Source: DTKD01 sp050948905
GTDB lineage: Bacteria; Armatimonadota; UBA5829
DNA length: 64,000 nt
Reading direction: 5' to 3'
Assembly (NCBI GenBank): GCA_050948905.1
Contig: JBMNES010000001.1
Location: 2,356,001-2,420,000 of the forward strand
How positions within the stretch are numbered: position 1 is the stretch's first letter; each line of letters begins with the position of its first letter. Of this stretch, positions 48,947 through 57,319 are shown in pieces. Below the pieces are notes generated by a model, which ran no database searches, was not told the DNA's origin, and saw only the letters and a program-made list of their open reading frames with translations. The position numbers and the translations under genes were made by a program.

Positions 48947-49027
48947 GATTCAGGATGCTCTCGCTAAGGTTTGATGCCAGCTATGTTTAGACTGCGGCGG
49001 AGAAAGTAAACCGCAATACTCCATCAT

Positions 49028-49057
49028 GCCCGTCACAGAAAAATGTGGCGGGCTTTT
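49028..49057 (+). terminator. Intrinsic terminator of clpB
   Basis: GCCCGTCACA (49028-49037) pairs with TGTGGCGGGC (49044-49053), with one T:G pair, around the loop GAAAAA; TTTT follows. The hairpin ends at the stop codon of the convergent GH78 gene and may serve both. Confidence 0.9.
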
Positions 49058-51220
49058 CTATACGTGTGGCATCATCGTTGAAAAACTATATGACCCTGCT
49101 TCCACTCGCAAAACTACCCTCCCATCCTCCAGACGGACATATCGAATATACTCGTTATTTGCTATAACCTGATCGCTTTCCGTTATTTGCGATATGTCCG
49201 AGGCTGGTATATGGACTTCGGCAGTTGTGTTTGCAGGGATAGTGCAATTCAGGCGATACTGGGATTCGTCGACTCGAATCGCCACTTTGATTGGCCCTCT
49301 TATTGTCGGCACGGTGGCATCCAGGCTTCTCAAAGAGGCGGTGTTAGGCTTGATCCTGAATGTCGAAAAGCCTGGATCTATCGGTTCTACGCCAGCTATG
49401 AATCGGGGTATTATGTTTGCCGGCGCCGCTCCCCAGGCGTGGTTCCAGTCCAGATTTGGTTTATACTTCGCATCCCACGCTTCGAGGGTGATAGTGGTCC
49501 CAAGGTTGTAGATCATATGAGGCCAACTGCGATCCGATGAATTCGTCATCAAATTAAGCGCAGCAGCGTCTTCGCCTGCTCGATATAATGCTACAAGCAA
49601 GAATTGCGCACCGTATACGCTGCACGCCATTCCCCTGCTTTTAATAAATTTGATAACAGATGCCCTTTGTTTATCCCCAACCAGTCCAAAGGCCAGGGCG
49701 AACATATTCGCGTGGAGTGAACAATGCCTGCTGCCTTCGCCGTCGACATACACGCCATTTACACGATCAAACAGTTTATCATTAAACGCAGAATACACCC
49801 GCTCAGCGCGTTTGCGATATTCGTCCGCATCCTCGCTGCGCTCAATAGCATCCGCCAGTCTGGACATCAACACCAGCGCTCTGTAGTGAAAAGCGTTAAC
49901 CACGGTGTTTATGTCGACAAAATCGTACCCATCGGTCTCGGTGCCGTGAGGCCAGTCGACTATGTCCTTCAAGTTGCCATTAAAATGAATCGAATCCAGC
50001 ACCTCTTTGGTCACCAACCCCGTGCGAGTGCTTATCAGCCCATCTTTTCTGGCAAGCGCAGTCAGAGTCTTAGCCGCAAGATCGTCATAACATCTCTTTA
50101 CCGAGTCCTGATTGCCCGTGTAAAGATAGTCCTCCCAGGCCATCAAAACCGAAAATAAGATCCACTCCGTCGGCCAGGTCGGGTGGGTGATAAGATGCTC
50201 GTGAGTATAGCGCGCCATCGCATATTCGCGGTCGGTATAATAGTGACCGAGTTGGTTAATATATGCATCCGCCTCGTAAGGCAGCCGCTCCCGCTGGCCG
50301 TCGACGTATATCCCCAAAAAACTCGTGGCTTTTATCGAGTATTTGCACAGATCCCAAATGTCGTTGAGTGTCGGATCAGATGAAACAAACGAGGCTGCGT
50401 CGTCATCGAATCTATACCAAACGGCATGCTGCCGTATATTTGAAGCGTCTATCTCCGCCGGGCAATCCGTAATCTCGCAATATCTAAAAGGCGCAACCTC
50501 GCCGATATGTTTTGGCATCCGCATGCCGCGTTCAAATACTTCAAGCTCCAGCTTATATTTATGAGTGCCGGGGATCAGTTGCATTTGCCTGTGCAGGTAG
50601 ACTATAGACCCGCCAGGCTTTGTATCAACAGCGTCTTTAGCTCTTTTTTCGCCAAGGTGGATACCTATCTTGCAAGCGCGATCAACGGTTAATTCGAGGG
50701 CAATAGTGCCGAACGCAGCTTTACCGAAGTCCACAAAATAATTTCCATCCCCTTTGGCGATTATCTCTTTGGGTTCTATTTCGTGTACTTCCAGTGGATG
50801 CCTGTTTGCCGGGACGTCGCCTCTCTCAGATTCTGTCCATTCGTCTGAGTAAAAGGTCGCAGAAGCCTGTTTTGCGAGGTTGACTTTTTGCGTTTTACTC
50901 CACGGGCCTGGCATATCGTTTGCATCCCAGGTCCTCACAGCCCACCAACAAGTGGATTCAGCGGGTAGGGGAGGTCCTTCATAGACAACGTTAATGGAGC
51001 TATTAGACGGCACTTTGCCGGAATCCCACAAATCGGCATCCTGTACGAAACTGCTAGATGCGACCTTGATTTGGTAAGCGCTTTGCACTGCGCCTCGTCG
51101 TTCATCATTCACCACCCAACCAAACGAAGGGCGCGGGTTTGTAATGACGGTCAATTCAGGGTGGCTCAGCAGTTCGCAAATCAGGCCGCAAGGCGTCTGC
51201 AGGTTCGTCTCGTCGGGCAT
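49058..51220 (-). CDS. Alpha-L-rhamnosidase-like glycoside hydrolase (GH78 family)
   Basis: Probable hydrolase of terminal rhamnose from polysaccharides or glycosides. The 720-residue protein has N-terminal beta-sandwich domains with the GH78 start (NPRPSFGWVV, then QSAYQIKVASS). An alpha/alpha-toroid follows with the typical phrases YVDGQRERLPYEADAYINQLG (shortened here to DGQRERLPYEAD), WILFSVLMAWEDYLYTGN and WPHMIYNLGTTITLEAWD. It ends with a beta-sandwich (GPIKVAIRVDESQYRL). The acidic DGQRERxxYxxD motif carries catalytic residues of the family. There is no signal peptide, so the protein may be cytoplasmic and act on imported oligosaccharides. AGGAGAAC precedes the ATG. The DUF1080 gene lies 89 bases upstream on the same strand. 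Confidence 0.9.
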   Translation of the reverse strand: MPDETNLQTPCGLICELLSHPELTVITNPRPSFGWVVNDERRGAVQSAYQIKVASSSFVQDADLWDSGKVPSNSSINVVYEGPPLPAESTCWWAVRTWDANDMPGPWSKTQKVNLAKQASATFYSDEWTESERGDVPANRHPLEVHEIEPKEIIAKGDGNYFVDFGKAAFGTIALELTVDRACKIGIHLGEKRAKDAVDTKPGGSIVYLHRQMQLIPGTHKYKLELEVFERGMRMPKHIGEVAPFRYCEITDCPAEIDASNIRQHAVWYRFDDDAASFVSSDPTLNDIWDLCKYSIKATSFLGIYVDGQRERLPYEADAYINQLGHYYTDREYAMARYTHEHLITHPTWPTEWILFSVLMAWEDYLYTGNQDSVKRCYDDLAAKTLTALARKDGLISTRTGLVTKEVLDSIHFNGNLKDIVDWPHGTETDGYDFVDINTVVNAFHYRALVLMSRLADAIERSEDADEYRKRAERVYSAFNDKLFDRVNGVYVDGEGSRHCSLHANMFALAFGLVGDKQRASVIKFIKSRGMACSVYGAQFLLVALYRAGEDAAALNLMTNSSDRSWPHMIYNLGTTITLEAWDAKYKPNLDWNHAWGAAPANIIPRFIAGVEPIDPGFSTFRIKPNTASLRSLDATVPTIRGPIKVAIRVDESQYRLNCTIPANTTAEVHIPASDISQITESDQVIANNEYIRYVRLEDGRVVLRVEAGSYSFSTMMPHV

Positions 51221-51309
51221 GGCTGTTCTCCTGGAAGCAATTGGTAGATGATGTGTGGAGATGTGGGGCCTGAATCAGACCCCACACAGTGACTTCTTCG
51301 CTAAATGTT

Positions 51310-52023
51310 TTACAGTTCTCGAATCTTAATGTTCTTATACCAGACCTTGCCACCGTGGGCCTGGAACCCGATGTGGCCAGATCGCGCCCAGTCCTTCAGG
51401 GCTCGATTGTATTTGTTGTGTGTTCCGTCCGGGTTCATACCGACAGTTGTCCACCGGTCGAGGTTAGCTACCACCACTCGCTTGCCGTTGAGCGTGATAG
51501 AGATAATATTGTCTTTGCACGTAATTTCGGCCGTATTCCATTCCCCTGCAGGTTTCATCGAGTTTACGCTGGGGGCTACTGCGTCGTATAAGGCTCCGCT
51601 GTGATTCTTCTCGATAGGTGTCTTGCCAGCAGTATCCCAGACCTGCATCTCAAAACCAGTATTCACTGGGTCTTCCAATTTCTCCCATCTGAAGAAAATC
51701 CCGCTGTTCGTATCCTTGTCAATCATAAAATCGGTCTTGAACTGGTAGTTGCCGAAAGTCTTTGTTGTATAAAGATAGCCACTGCCCTTTACTGTGTAGA
51801 ACAGAGCGTTCTGGTCGATTATCCAGCCGCCAGGGGTAGGGTCGGTACACGCCCAGCCATTGAGTGTCTTCCCGTCGAACAGAAGCTGCCAGCCAGCAGA
51901 TTTCTCATAAGCGCTGAGGGTGTTGTCCGGCGTGACTGCGGCTTCTACGCAACAGGCCGCCAAAACAGGCAGAGTTAAAGCTGTGATTACAGCAATTAGT
52001 GCGATCAGTCTGATTGTCCTCAA
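51310..52023 (-). CDS. DUF1080 (3-keto-disaccharide hydrolase-like) lipoprotein
   Basis: Beta-sandwich protein of the DUF1080 family, members of which act on or bind sugars; 3-keto-glycoside hydrolysis is described for some. TTG 52023 is the start because AGGAGG lies six bases upstream. The frame is open further upstream, but without a ribosome site. The 237-residue product has a signal with lipobox-like LAAC (VLAACC) near residue 23. The fold signature is clear: WQLLFDGKTLNGWACTD, FKTDFMIDKDTNSGIFFRW, EMQVWDTAGK, GEWNTAEITCKDNIISITLNG and the end GKVWYKNIKIREL. It lies upstream of the GH78 gene on the same strand and probably belongs to the same carbohydrate function. Confidence 0.88.
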   Translation of the reverse strand: MRTIRLIALIAVITALTLPVLAACCVEAAVTPDNTLSAYEKSAGWQLLFDGKTLNGWACTDPTPGGWIIDQNALFYTVKGSGYLYTTKTFGNYQFKTDFMIDKDTNSGIFFRWEKLEDPVNTGFEMQVWDTAGKTPIEKNHSGALYDAVAPSVNSMKPAGEWNTAEITCKDNIISITLNGKRVVVANLDRWTTVGMNPDGTHNKYNRALKDWARSGHIGFQAHGGKVWYKNIKIREL

Positions 52024-52261
52024 AATGATCCTCCTTGAAAATGAGTTTGAAGTGCTATCGACCATCGATTGTCGATGGCTCAATTTTTCAGACGGCAGTC
52101 AATGGCCGCTGTCGACCTCCGCGCATTCTATTGCGTGGTATAATGTCCACAGAAACGGCTGCTTGCGCGTGTCCACTTTATCTCTTCTACACCGCGCAGG
52201 CAATCTCCTGACACATTGAGATATTTTATAAATATCAGCCAGTTTTTTTGAAGGTGCAGAT

Positions 52262-53239
52262 ATGTCCTATCCAATAAACCGAATGAGAAGACTCAGGCGC
52301 TCCGTCGGGCTGCGTAGAATGACCCGTGAGGTGACGGTATCCATCGACGACCTCATATACCCGCTTTTTGCTACGGCAGGGCTGGATGTTAAGCTGCAGG
52401 TGCCGTCTATGCCGGGTGTGTTCAACTTCTCGGTCGACGCTCTTGTCGAAGAAGCCCGGCAGGTAGCTGATCTCGGCATCCCCGCCGTCTTGCTCTTCGG
52501 TCTGCCATCGACCAAAGATGAGGTTGGTTCGGAGGCCTATGCTTCCGATGGCATCGTACAGAGGGCCGTCCGTGCGATCAAAAAAGCTGTTCCCGATCTC
52601 GTAATCGTCACAGATGTCTGCCTGTGTGAATATACTTCGCACGGCCATTGCGGTATCGTTCGCGACGGGGCAGTTGAAAATGACGAATCAGTTGAATTGA
52701 TAGCCCGTACGGCCCTGTCGCACGCACAGGCGGGTGCCGATATCGTCGCTCCGTCGGATATGATGGACGGCCGTGTGTTGGCAATTCGTGAGATGCTGGA
52801 TGAGAGCGGCTATGTGGATGTTCCGATTATGGCTTATTCGGCCAAATTTGCGTCAGCGTTTTATGGCCCGTTTCGAGAAGCTGCCGATTGCGCCCCACAA
52901 TTTGGGGACAGGTCGACCTATCAAATGGATCCTCCTAACCGCCGCGAGGCCTTAAGGGAGATAGAGCTGGACATCGAGGAGGGAGCCGATATAGTAATGG
53001 TCAAACCCGCGCTCTCATATCTCGACATCATCAGCGATGCCAGGGATTCATTCGCAGTGCCGGTGGCCGCCTATAGCGTGTCCGGCGAATACAGCATGAT
53101 TAAAGCCGCAGCCGAGCGTGGATTTATCGACGAACGCAGGATTGTTACCGAGATATTGACTTCAATCAGGCGCGCTGGCGCGGATATGATAATTACTTAC
53201 AGTGCAAAGGATTTTGCATCCTGGCAGGTGTCGAAATAA
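52262..53239 (+). CDS. hemB: Delta-aminolevulinic acid dehydratase (porphobilinogen synthase)
   Basis: Condenses two aminolevulinate molecules to porphobilinogen in heme synthesis. The 325-residue protein has the zinc-binding cysteine motif VCLCEYTSHGHCG (three Cys), which marks the zinc-dependent form. The two active-site lysines are in AYSAKFASAFYGPFR and VMVKPALSYLD. The N-terminal arm (RMRRLRRSVGLRRM) is typical. GAAGGTG precedes the ATG. A TATAAT at 52139-52144 lies upstream without a matching -35 box. The next gene, a small membrane protein, starts 20 bases after the stop. Confidence 0.97.
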   Translation: MSYPINRMRRLRRSVGLRRMTREVTVSIDDLIYPLFATAGLDVKLQVPSMPGVFNFSVDALVEEARQVADLGIPAVLLFGLPSTKDEVGSEAYASDGIVQRAVRAIKKAVPDLVIVTDVCLCEYTSHGHCGIVRDGAVENDESVELIARTALSHAQAGADIVAPSDMMDGRVLAIREMLDESGYVDVPIMAYSAKFASAFYGPFREAADCAPQFGDRSTYQMDPPNRREALREIELDIEEGADIVMVKPALSYLDIISDARDSFAVPVAAYSVSGEYSMIKAAAERGFIDERRIVTEILTSIRRAGADMIITYSAKDFASWQVSK

Positions 53240-53259
53240 TCGTCCGCTGCCTGGGGGTT

Positions 53260-53580
53260 ATGGTGTTCGATTTTACCCAGTGGCCCGATTGGCTGCAAGC
53301 AATAAGATTGGTGATCACACTGGCGCTGATTACAGGCTTCGGCATACACGCCTACAGGGCACACGTGCGCCAGGCCGATCTTGCGGCTTCTTCGCGCAGG
53401 TGGATTTACTGGTTATATTCCCTTGCTTTTCTGGGGACGGCCGCGTGGATTTTTGCGCATCTGTTGGTCGCTGAGGTTTTCGAGCATTACCAGGGAGCAG
53501 GAATGCTTGTGGCGCTCGTCAGCGTTTTGTTGATATTATCCTATTGTGCTCTGCTGGCCGGGGATCGAAAGAAAAAGTGA
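53260..53580 (+). CDS. Small membrane protein of unknown function
   Basis: A 106-residue protein with about three transmembrane helices (LQAIRLVITLALITGFGIH; IYWLYSLAFLGTAAWIFAHLL; GMLVALVSVLLILSYCALLAG) and short charged loops. It ends with a basic tail (GDRKKK). I do not recognise the family. GGGGG lies just before the ATG at 53260, and the gene follows hemB by 20 bases, so the two are probably cotranscribed. A link to heme is not shown. It converges with the NlpC/P60 gene after three bases. Confidence 0.65.
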   Translation: MVFDFTQWPDWLQAIRLVITLALITGFGIHAYRAHVRQADLAASSRRWIYWLYSLAFLGTAAWIFAHLLVAEVFEHYQGAGMLVALVSVLLILSYCALLAGDRKKK

Positions 53581-53583
53581 GGC

Positions 53584-54468
53584 CTACGATACCCGCCGAG
53601 CGCCTCTATATCGCGGACTGTAGTATCCAGAGTTAATAGAATCCACAGTCACTCCGCGACCCCTGCTTGCGGCGTGCACAAAGTTGCCATTGCCGATGTA
53701 AATGCCGACGTGCGAAATACCTCTGCCGGTAGTTTGGAAGAAGACCAGATCTCCCGGTTGCAAGTCGCTTCTGTTTATAGAGATGCCACGGCTGGCCTGT
53801 GCAGCAGAAGAGTGCGGCAGGGAGACGCCATACTTGGCATAGACATATCTGGTAAATCCAGAACAGTCAAATCCTCCGCGGCTTGTGCCTCCGCGTCGAT
53901 ACGCCGTGCCCCTGCATGCCAGCGCGGTTTGAATGAGGGTACTGGCGGCGGCTTCCTGTCTCGGAGCCGCATCTACTGACTTGCCTGTTTCGGCGACCTG
54001 GCCAGCGCCTGCAGCAAGAAGGGGTCTGTACACAAATCCACAGACTCCATCAGGCATTGCCACCTTTGCCCACTTTCCGGAGGTCGACAACAGTTTCAAA
54101 GTAATGCCTTCTGGCAAAACTGCAATCTTATTAGCCGATGTGCTTGGGCCAGATCTCAAACACGCACAGTTCGTATTTGTGTGAACTGACGTGTTTGTCG
54201 GTCGCGTAGCTTTAGCCGCTCGATTCACAGGTTTTTTTGCAGCAGGTGAACCAGGGATAATAAGGGTTTTGTCTATTGTGAGAATAGAAGTATCTTTGAG
54301 ACCGTTGGCCTTAAGCAATTTCGCCACAGTGGTCTTATTCTTAGCGGCTATAGAAGAGAGCGTATCGCCCTTTTTGATCTTGTAAGTAGCGGCATCAGCC
54401 CGCAATATAGAAGCGGCCAACAGCACCACTATAAATAAATACGCCGCAGCGTTGAATCGTCGTATCAT
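53584..54468 (-). CDS. LysM-SH3-NlpC/P60 peptidoglycan endopeptidase
   Basis: Secreted cell-wall hydrolase that should cut peptide cross-bridges. ATG 54468 (MIRRFNAAAYLF) is preferred because AAAGGAAG lies about ten bases upstream. After the signal peptide, a LysM domain (YKIKKGDTLSSIAAKNKTT) is followed by a Thr/Lys-rich linker. An SH3b domain comes next (CLRSGPSTSANKIAVL, GKWAKVAMP). The last domain is NlpC/P60, with the catalytic Cys in GGFDCSGFTRYVYAKYG, His in GISHVGIYIGNG and a final His in NFVHAAS. The 294-residue protein is complete. It has its own promoter at 54534-54562. Confidence 0.93.
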   Translation of the reverse strand: MIRRFNAAAYLFIVVLLAASILRADAATYKIKKGDTLSSIAAKNKTTVAKLLKANGLKDTSILTIDKTLIIPGSPAAKKPVNRAAKATRPTNTSVHTNTNCACLRSGPSTSANKIAVLPEGITLKLLSTSGKWAKVAMPDGVCGFVYRPLLAAGAGQVAETGKSVDAAPRQEAAASTLIQTALACRGTAYRRGGTSRGGFDCSGFTRYVYAKYGVSLPHSSAAQASRGISINRSDLQPGDLVFFQTTGRGISHVGIYIGNGNFVHAASRGRGVTVDSINSGYYSPRYRGARRVS

Positions 54469-54533
54469 AAACGCATTCACTTCCTTTGGGGATACAACCA
54501 CGCGGCTCCCACCTATCCCCATTACCGCCGGTC

Positions 54534-54562
54534 ATTTTAATGGCTTACAGGGTGTGTGTCAA
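54534..54562 (-). promoter_or_regulatory. Promoter of the NlpC/P60 endopeptidase gene
   Basis: Minus strand TTGACA (54562-54557) and TAAAAT (54539-54534), spacer 17 bases. The leader is about 60 bases. Confidence 0.78.
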
Positions 54563-54745
54563 CACGCTAAGTGGGGCAATATTACCCATCAAAGCGCCAA
54601 ATGTGAAGAAATCACTATTGAAGCGATAAATCTTGACGAGCCTAATTTTGCGTGATAAAGTCAAGCAGGCATCTATACACCGCTTTATTTCTGTATCCAA
54701 TGAATTATAATTGGTTTGCGGATCAGATTTCTGGAGGTTTGTAAC

Positions 54746-55318
54746 ATGATTATGGACTTAGTTTTAGCAAACAGAAGCTATCGCAGATTTATTCAGAAAG
54801 AATCCATTGACGAAAAGACACTGCGAGCTCTGGTGGATTTGGCCAGACAAACCCCTTCATCTGCGAACCTGCAGCCACTGAAATACCTTCTGACCTGCAC
54901 CCCTGAACGCAATGCGGAAGTGTTCTCGACTTTGAGCTGGGCTGGATACCTGACCGACTGGGACGGCCCGGCGGATGGGGAGCGGCCGTCTGCGTATATA
55001 GTGGTGTTAAACGATACCAGTATCAGCCCGACTATAAACTGCGACCATGGAATCGCTGTGCAGACTATGCTTCTGGCTGCTGCGGAATTGGGTCTTGGCG
55101 GGTGCATATTCGGGTCGATTGATCGCAGAAAACTGCGCGAGCAGTTCGATATTGACGAGCATCTGGATATACTGCTCGTGGTTGCCCTTGGCAAGCCATT
55201 AGAGAAGGTTGTTCTCGAAGAAGTAGCAGAGGACGGCAGTATTAAATACTATCGGGATGCTCAAGCTGTCCATCACGTTCCGAAACGCGCATTAGAAGAT
55301 ATAATACTAAAGAAGTAG
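54746..55318 (+). CDS. Nitroreductase family protein
   Basis: FMN-dependent NAD(P)H oxidoreductase; substrate unknown. ATG 54746 has GGAGG eight bases upstream. The 190-residue protein starts MIMDLVLANRSYRRF with the FMN-binding Arg-Ser-x-Arg pattern and continues with LARQTPSSANLQPLKY, where the family has PSxxNxQPW. The region DHGIAVQTMLLAAAELGLGGC is typical, as is LLVVALGKPLE near the end. A TATAAT at 54706-54711 may be its -10 box. The next gene downstream is nusA, 163 bases away with its own promoter. Confidence 0.92.
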   Translation: MIMDLVLANRSYRRFIQKESIDEKTLRALVDLARQTPSSANLQPLKYLLTCTPERNAEVFSTLSWAGYLTDWDGPADGERPSAYIVVLNDTSISPTINCDHGIAVQTMLLAAAELGLGGCIFGSIDRRKLREQFDIDEHLDILLVVALGKPLEKVVLEEVAEDGSIKYYRDAQAVHHVPKRALEDIILKK

Positions 55319-55360
55319 AAGCGTTTTTCAGGAAGCGCTTGTGAGTGGTGTCGGAATCAG

Positions 55361-55389
55361 TTGCAACTGGGTTGTGAATCTGATATACT
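55361..55389 (+). promoter_or_regulatory. Extended -10 promoter of the nusA operon
   Basis: TTGCAA (55361-55366) and TATACT (55384-55389), spacer 17 bases, with TGA directly before the -10 box (extended -10). Transcription would begin near 55396. Confidence 0.75.
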
Positions 55390-55415
55390 AATATAGAAGT
55401 TGGATGGCGCTTTCG

Positions 55416-55441
55416 AGAGTGGGTCTCACGCCCACTCTTTT
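55416..55441 (+). promoter_or_regulatory. Leader hairpin of the nusA operon (rimP-leader-like)
   Basis: AGAGTGGG (55416-55423) pairs perfectly with CCCACTCT (55431-55438), followed by T. It lies about 20 bases after the predicted transcription start and 44 bases before the nusA ATG. Hairpins of this form are common in the leader of rimP-nusA operons of other bacteria. Here rimP is absent, but the hairpin remains. Possible autoregulation by NusA through partial termination. Confidence 0.6.
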
Positions 55442-55481
55442 CACTTTGGGATTGAATTGAATCGGGAGAGAAAGCCTAGAT

Positions 55482-56717
55482 ATGAACGCAGACTTTCTTG
55501 ACGCGTTAAGACAAATAGAAAAAGAAAAAGAGATTCCTATGGAGGTGTTGCTCAGCACCATAGAATCTGCTCTTGAGACGGCATATAAGAAAAATTATGC
55601 TGCCACAGGAGATGTTCGGGTTCGAGTGACTGCATCCAAAGGTGGCTTTCAGGTATTTTGCGCGAAGGATGTTGTGGAACACGTTGAAAACGACCACGTT
55701 GAGATGTCGATACAGGAAGCGCGCGCCATAGATCCGGACGCCAAAGTAGGGGAAGTAATCGAAATTGAGGTGACGCCCGCTAATTTCGGCCGCATCGCCG
55801 CGCAGACAGCAAAACAGGTGGTGGTGCAGAGGATCCGGGAAGCAGAGCGAGACAGAGTCTTCGAGGAATTTGGTGACCGGGTAGGCGAGGTTCTTACCGG
55901 CGTTGTCCAGCGCAGAGAACAGCGAAACGTGTTTGTGAATGTGGGCAAAATAGAGGCTTTGTTGCCGCCCGCTGAACAGGTTCCGACCGAACCGTACCGT
56001 TTCAATGATCGAATAAAAGTTTATGTCTTAGAGGTCAGGCGAACCCCGAAAGGCCCTCAGGTGGTCGTATCAAGAACCCATCCGAGCTTAATTCGCCGGC
56101 TGTTTGAACTTGAAGTTCCGGAAATATCGGAAGATATCGTCGAGATCAAATCGGTTGCCCGCGAACCAGGTGCAAGAACCAAGGTCGCTGTCGCGTCAAC
56201 CGACGACAAGGTCGACCCAGTCGGCGCGTGTGTCGGTCATAGAGGCAGCCGGGTGCAGTCGATTGTAAACGAACTTTACGACGAAAAAATCGACATCGTG
56301 CGCTGGCATGATAATATAGAAAAATTTATCGGTGAGGCACTGTCTCCGGCCAAGTCGATCTCGGTAACCTGTGACGAGGAGACCAAGACCGCGTTGGTTC
56401 TGATGCCGGAAAGCCAACTTTCGCTTGCGATCGGCAAATCCGGTCAAAATGTGCGGCTTGCGGCCCGGCTTACTGGTTGGAGAATCGATATCCGCAGCGA
56501 AGGCCAGACTTCTTCCGGTACTGTTTACGAAGATGATACAGCACCGGAACACGAAGCAGAGAAGCCTCAACTTCATACGGCTCCGGACGAGGACACAGTG
56601 CTGCATCTGCCTGATACGGACAGCTCAAAGCCTCTTATAACGGCTGAAGATGAGGACACTGTGTTGCACCTGCCGGAGACGCTGGCGGACAAATCAAAGG
56701 ATAAAGACTCGGACTGA
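55482..56717 (+). CDS. nusA: Transcription termination/antitermination protein NusA
   Basis: RNA polymerase-associated factor that affects pausing and termination. The 411-residue protein has the N-terminal RNAP-binding domain (MNADFLDALRQIEKEKEIP), the S1 domain (GEVLTGVVQRREQRNVFV) and two KH domains with GACVGHRGSRVQSIVNEL and AIGKSGQNVRLAARLTGW. The C-terminal tail of about 60 residues is acidic and holds two copies of DEDTVLHLP(D/E)T, at 369-379 and 390-400. It is the first gene of a translation operon. rimP, which normally precedes nusA, is missing. The ribosome site is GGGAGAGAAAG. Confidence 0.97.
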   Translation: MNADFLDALRQIEKEKEIPMEVLLSTIESALETAYKKNYAATGDVRVRVTASKGGFQVFCAKDVVEHVENDHVEMSIQEARAIDPDAKVGEVIEIEVTPANFGRIAAQTAKQVVVQRIREAERDRVFEEFGDRVGEVLTGVVQRREQRNVFVNVGKIEALLPPAEQVPTEPYRFNDRIKVYVLEVRRTPKGPQVVVSRTHPSLIRRLFELEVPEISEDIVEIKSVAREPGARTKVAVASTDDKVDPVGACVGHRGSRVQSIVNELYDEKIDIVRWHDNIEKFIGEALSPAKSISVTCDEETKTALVLMPESQLSLAIGKSGQNVRLAARLTGWRIDIRSEGQTSSGTVYEDDTAPEHEAEKPQLHTAPDEDTVLHLPDTDSSKPLITAEDEDTVLHLPETLADKSKDKDSD

Positions 56718-56733
56718 TCACCGGGAACAAAAG

Positions 56734-57009
56734 ATGAAAAAGCGGCCTATCCGTACCTGCGTAGCGTGTAGGAAATCGTGTGATAAAGGGACTCTCGTCA
56801 GGGTCGTACGCACTACGCAGGGGAGTGTGTGTCTGGATAGCACAGGCAAGACGCCTGGCAGGGGCGCATATCTGTGCGGCCACAAGGAATGTCTTAAGGC
56901 TGCGATTAAATATAAAAAACTAAGCAGGGCTTTGCAGTGCGAAATACCTGCTGCAATCGCCGAAGACCTTGAAGGTCTGGTTGGCGATGATGCTGACAAT
57001 GATGGATGA
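56734..57009 (+). CDS. ylxR: YlxR family RNA-binding protein (DUF448)
   Basis: Small nucleic-acid-binding protein usually encoded between nusA and infB. ATG 56734 gives the typical start MKKRPIRTCVACRKSCDKGTL. The 91-residue product shows the family motifs RTCVACR, the GRGAYLCGHKECLKAA core and a final acidic end. The expected LVRVVRTTQG strand is present, in which Arg residues contact RNA. The ribosome site GGGAAC is weak; translation may be coupled to nusA, 16 bases upstream. No L7Ae-type ylxQ gene follows. Confidence 0.92.
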   Translation: MKKRPIRTCVACRKSCDKGTLVRVVRTTQGSVCLDSTGKTPGRGAYLCGHKECLKAAIKYKKLSRALQCEIPAAIAEDLEGLVGDDADNDG

Positions 57010-57319
57010 AGCTGAGAAAGATCGGCTGTTGGTGGCTGGCGAAGCTTACAAGCGACAGGATGCCAGGTAGGGAACGGGCTATGAATATTTAGAGTATCCA
57101 GATTTAAGAGCTTGGGCGCAGTCGGTTTGCGCTCGGATCAATAGTCTATACTTTCGGCCCCGGAAATTACCTCCTGCTTGAGCATCCCCTGTTCAGCCGC
57201 AGTCACCTTCCCGTTCACTTCATCATCCAGAATCGCAGCTTTTGGCCCAGTGAGCTTTAAATGCTGTGTATCACCGCTGTTAAACGAAATGCATAACGTT
57301 CCGAGGGGAGTTAATTAAT
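57010..57319. other. 310-base gap inside the nusA operon; antisense open frame on the minus strand
   Basis: Between ylxR and infB, where other bacteria may carry ylxQ (L7Ae-type), there is no plus-strand gene. On the minus strand, a frame from about 57310 to a stop at 57138-57140 is open for 57 codons and reads like protein. It includes GDTQHLKLTGPKAAILDD and KQEVISGAESIDY at the end. It has no start codon with a ribosome site. It could be a gene remnant or chance. The infB ribosome site (GAGGGGAG) is at the right end. Confidence 0.45.

Noticed and set aside
56990..57070. Small frame of 26 codons overlapping the ylxR end
   Set aside because: It starts inside ylxR without a ribosome site and has no recognisable family; probably chance.
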